Part shown: in pieces, positions 5,132 through 7,340 of the stretch
Layout of the letters: the number at the start of each line of letters is the position of its first letter
Numbering within the stretch: position 1 is the stretch's first letter
From: Pseudomonadota bacterium
GTDB lineage: Bacteria > Pseudomonadota > Alphaproteobacteria > Sphingomonadales > Sphingomonadaceae
DNA length: 7,340 nt
NCBI GenBank assembly: GCA_023386135.1
Contig: JAEWKG010000029.1
Span: forward strand, 1 to 7,340
Direction of reading: 5' to 3'
Position numbers and translations under genes: made by a program
The notes under the pieces: generated by a model
Told to the model about the DNA's origin: nothing
Database searches by the model: none
What the model saw: the letters and a program-made list of their open reading frames with translations, nothing else

Positions 5132-7222
5132 CTACAGCCGTTCCGCCTGCGCCACCGCATCGCTCGCGCGCAGGGCGCTCAAGATGCGGGTGAGGTGCGC
5201 GAGGTCCTGCACATCGAGCTCCACTTCGTAGGTCGAGAACGGGTGATCCTTGTGCACCTGTTCCAGCGTCACGACGTTGGCGTGGTTCTGCGCGAACAGG
5301 CCGGCCATCTCGGCGAGCGTGCCGGGGCGGTCGTAGAGGATCACTCGCAGGCGCCCGATCGCGCCGTGGCTGTCGCGGCCCCATGACAGGTCGATCCAGT
5401 CCGCATCGATGCCGCTGGCGAGCTCCAGGCAATCGATTGCGTGCACTTCCACTGGCTCGCCCGCGCGGCGCAAGCCGACGATGCGGTCGCCCGGTACAGG
5501 ATGGCAGCACTCGGCGAGGCTGAACCCGACACCCGGGGTGAGCCCGCGGATTGAGATCGCCTTCTCCTGCCGCGGCCATTTGGCCTGCTCCTCGATGTTC
5601 GCGGTGCTGCCGGGGACGAGCGCTTCCATCACCTCGCGGTCCGGCAGCTTGTTCGCGCCGATCGCGTACATGAGGTCGTCCTCGTCCTCGAGCTCCAGCC
5701 GGCGCACCGCTTCGGCGATCGCCTTCTTGCCGATCTTGGCCGGCACCCGCGCGGCGATCTCGTCGAACAGCTTGCGCCCCAGCACCGCCACCTCGTCGCG
5801 CTCCTTCAAGCGCACCGCGCGGCGGATCGAGGCGCGCGCCTTGCCGGTGGTGACGAAACCCAGCCACGACAGCTGCGGTTCGGCCGCCTTGCCCTTGATG
5901 ATCTCCACCACGTCGCCGTTGTTGAGCACGGTGCGCAGCGGCATGTGCCGGCCGTTTATCTTGGCGCCCACCGTCTGCGCGCCGAGATCGGTGTGCACCG
6001 CGAACGCGAAGTCGACCGGCGTCGCACCCTTGGGCAGCTGGAACAGCGCGCCCTTGGGGGTGAAGGCGAAGATGCGATCCTGGTAGATCGCCATCCGCGT
6101 ATGCTCGAGCAGCTCCTCGGCATCGTGGCTGGCGTCGACGATCTCGATCAGGTCGCGCAGCCAACCGACCTGCCCGTCGGGCCGGTCGCCCTGCTTGTAG
6201 GCCCAATGCGCCGCTAGCCCGAATTCGTTGGTCTGGTGCATGTCGCGGGTGCGGATCTGCACCTCCACCCGCATCGAATTCTCGTAGATCAGGCTGGTGT
6301 GCAGCGAGCGATAACCGTTGGTCTTCGGGGTCGAGATGTAATCCTTGAACCGCCCGGGGATGAACTGCCAGGTCTCGTGCAGGACACCGAGCGCACGGTA
6401 GCAATCGCCGACGTTGTCGGTGAGCACCCGGAACGCCATGATATCGGTCACCTGCTCGAAGTTGACGTGGCGCTCAGCCATCTTGCGCCAGATCGAGTAC
6501 GGGTGTTTTTCGCGCCCCGAGACCTCGACTTTCAGCCCCGCCTCGGCGAGCGCCTGCTTAATCTTGAGGGCGATGGCATCGACCTGGCCGTGATCGGCGC
6601 TGCGGATCTGCGCCAGGCGGCCGGTGATCGTCGCATAGGCTTCGGGCTCGATCTGCTCGAACGCCAGGAGCTGCATCTCGCGCACGTACTCGTACATCCC
6701 CACTCGCTCGGCGAGCGGAGCGTAGATCTCCATCGTCTCGCGGGCGATGCGCTGGCGCTTTTCGGGCGACTTTATGAAGTGCAGCGTCCGCATGTTGTGC
6801 AGCCGGTCGCCGAGCTTCACCAGCAGCACGCGGATGTCCTCGCTCATGGCGAGGAGGAACTTGCGCAGGTTTTCCGCCGCCCGCTCGTTTTCGGGCATCG
6901 CCTCGATCTTCGACAGCTTGGTCACCCCGTCGACCAGCCGCGCGACCTCCTCGCCGAAGTGCGCCTCGACGTCGTCGATCGTCGCCAGCGTGTCTTCCAC
7001 AGTGTCGTGGAGCAGCGCCGTGATGATCGTTTCCTGGTCCATCTTCAGGTCGGTCATCAGTCCGGCGACCTCGACCGGATGGCTGAAGTAAGGGTCGCCG
7101 CTGGCGCGTTTCTGGGTGCCGTGCTTCTGCACGGTATAAACGTAGGCGCGGTTGAGCAGCGCCTCGTCGGCGTCGGGGTCGTACTCCTTGACCCGTTCGA
7201 CCAGTTCGTATTGCCGCAGCAT
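5132..7222 (-). CDS. rsh: Rsh bifunctional (p)ppGpp synthetase/hydrolase (RelA/SpoT family)
   Basis: This 696-residue long RelA/SpoT homolog makes and degrades the alarmone (p)ppGpp from GTP/GDP and ATP in the cytoplasm. All domains are in order. The HD hydrolase (about 20-200) has His48, His72-Asp73 in LLHDTVED, and Asp139/Asn143 in GDRLHNMRT. The synthetase (about 235-345) has YSIWRKM, RFKD (291-294), YRSLHT (304-309) and EVQIRT with Glu320. The RxKD signature marks the bifunctional type rather than the EXDD synthetase-only type. TGS lies at about 383-443, a helical region follows, the conserved-cysteine/zinc-finger segment (ECCHPVPGDRIVG to HAIDC) at about 555-600, and ACT at about 620-696. 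Both activities look intact, as expected where one Rsh is the main alarmone enzyme. Start ATG 7222 begins MLRQYELVERV, the usual N-terminus; the Shine-Dalgarno is weak. It is the first gene of the operon, and no clear promoter is visible in the 118 bases upstream. Confidence 0.97.
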   Translation of the reverse strand: MLRQYELVERVKEYDPDADEALLNRAYVYTVQKHGTQKRASGDPYFSHPVEVAGLMTDLKMDQETIITALLHDTVEDTLATIDDVEAHFGEEVARLVDGVTKLSKIEAMPENERAAENLRKFLLAMSEDIRVLLVKLGDRLHNMRTLHFIKSPEKRQRIARETMEIYAPLAERVGMYEYVREMQLLAFEQIEPEAYATITGRLAQIRSADHGQVDAIALKIKQALAEAGLKVEVSGREKHPYSIWRKMAERHVNFEQVTDIMAFRVLTDNVGDCYRALGVLHETWQFIPGRFKDYISTPKTNGYRSLHTSLIYENSMRVEVQIRTRDMHQTNEFGLAAHWAYKQGDRPDGQVGWLRDLIEIVDASHDAEELLEHTRMAIYQDRIFAFTPKGALFQLPKGATPVDFAFAVHTDLGAQTVGAKINGRHMPLRTVLNNGDVVEIIKGKAAEPQLSWLGFVTTGKARASIRRAVRLKERDEVAVLGRKLFDEIAARVPAKIGKKAIAEAVRRLELEDEDDLMYAIGANKLPDREVMEALVPGSTANIEEQAKWPRQEKAISIRGLTPGVGFSLAECCHPVPGDRIVGLRRAGEPVEVHAIDCLELASGIDADWIDLSWGRDSHGAIGRLRVILYDRPGTLAEMAGLFAQNHANVVTLEQVHKDHPFSTYEVELDVQDLAHLTRILSALRASDAVAQAERL

Positions 7223-7268
7223 CTCAGGCTAGATGTGCGGATTGCCGCGCGAAGGGCAAGCGAAAGCG

Positions 7269-7287
7269 GCGCGATTGCGCGGTTTTT
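7269..7287 (+). repeat. Short hairpin followed by T run upstream of rsh
   Basis: GCGC (7269-7272) and GCGC (7277-7280) enclose GATT, then GG and five T residues. This is a weak terminator-like signal in plus orientation with a 4-bp stem. An outer CGAAA (7261-7265) can also pair with TTTCG (7285-7289). There is no plus-strand gene upstream to end here, so it may instead affect the rsh leader RNA or mean nothing. Confidence 0.2.
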
Positions 7288-7308
7288 CGGATAACACCTG
7301 GTATCGTC

Positions 7309-7329
7309 ACCCCGGACTTGATCCGGGGT
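7309..7329. repeat. Intergenic palindromic repeat (REP-like), sphingomonad type
   Basis: ACCCCGGA (7309-7316) and TCCGGGGT (7322-7329) form a perfect 8-bp inverted repeat around CTTGA. The whole unit, with GTC before it and CCCGCT after, has the form of a palindromic repeat found in many intergenic copies in sphingomonad and other alphaproteobacterial genomes. It may act as a transcription-end hairpin or a nucleoid or mRNA-stability element. The repeat may continue past the window edge. Only one copy is present here, so its dispersed nature is from general knowledge and not from this window. Confidence 0.65.
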
Positions 7330-7340
7330 CCCGCTAAACC

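Noticed and set aside
4205..5386. Long plus-strand open frame opposite the methyltransferase and rsh
   Set aside because: It has shadow-type composition, crosses several real genes and has no recognisable domain.
6236..7294. Plus-strand open frame of about 350 codons opposite rsh
   Set aside because: It is antisense to the best supported gene of the window, with no family features or ribosome binding site.
1..7340. CRISPR array, insertion sequence or toxin-antitoxin pair
   Set aside because: No regularly spaced direct repeats, transposase motifs with flanking inverted repeats, or small paired toxin-antitoxin genes were seen.

Overview
The window looks like a chromosome segment from a GC-rich alphaproteobacterium, most plausibly a member of the Sphingomonadales. 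This rests on the composition, the single bifunctional Rel/Spo protein, the palindromic repeat at the right edge, and the DUF2924 plus serine recombinase pair. The assignment comes from family resemblance and context, not from a marker gene.

Left part (1 to about 2463): the inner edge of a mobile or accessory element. The 3' end of a DUF2924 gene runs in from outside the window and overlaps by 4 bases (ATGA) the start of an apparently intact large serine recombinase. Behind the recombinase is a 477-bp stretch. It holds a strong intrinsic terminator, a possible competing RNA fold in front of it, and only doubtful small ORFs. It ends at the 3' end of a complete tRNA-Ser(GGA) gene on the minus strand. 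This is the usual layout of an island or integrative element abutting a tRNA 3' end, although the far end and the second attachment site are not visible.

Middle part (2464 to 4042): the core chromosome resumes with tRNA-Ser and its likely promoter. Two plus-strand genes follow: a small zincin-like metallopeptidase (HEIGH motif) and an exported cyclophilin-type peptidyl-prolyl isomerase with a signal peptide.

Right part (4044 to 7222, minus strand): a tightly packed three-gene operon. Its order is a full-length Rsh (RelA/SpoT) bifunctional (p)ppGpp synthetase/hydrolase, then a class I SAM-dependent methyltransferase that starts at the base after the rsh stop codon, then a small VOC/glyoxalase-fold protein whose GTG start overlaps the methyltransferase stop. 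The operon converges on the cyclophilin gene with one base between the stop codons. The 118 bases upstream of rsh hold a palindromic repeat (7309-7329) of the type scattered through sphingomonad intergenic regions.

No CRISPR array, insertion sequence, rRNA or obvious defence gene is visible. The points most worth a second look are the tRNA-linked recombinase module, the alternative RNA structures in front of its terminator, and the coupling of the stringent-response gene to an uncharacterised methyltransferase and VOC protein.
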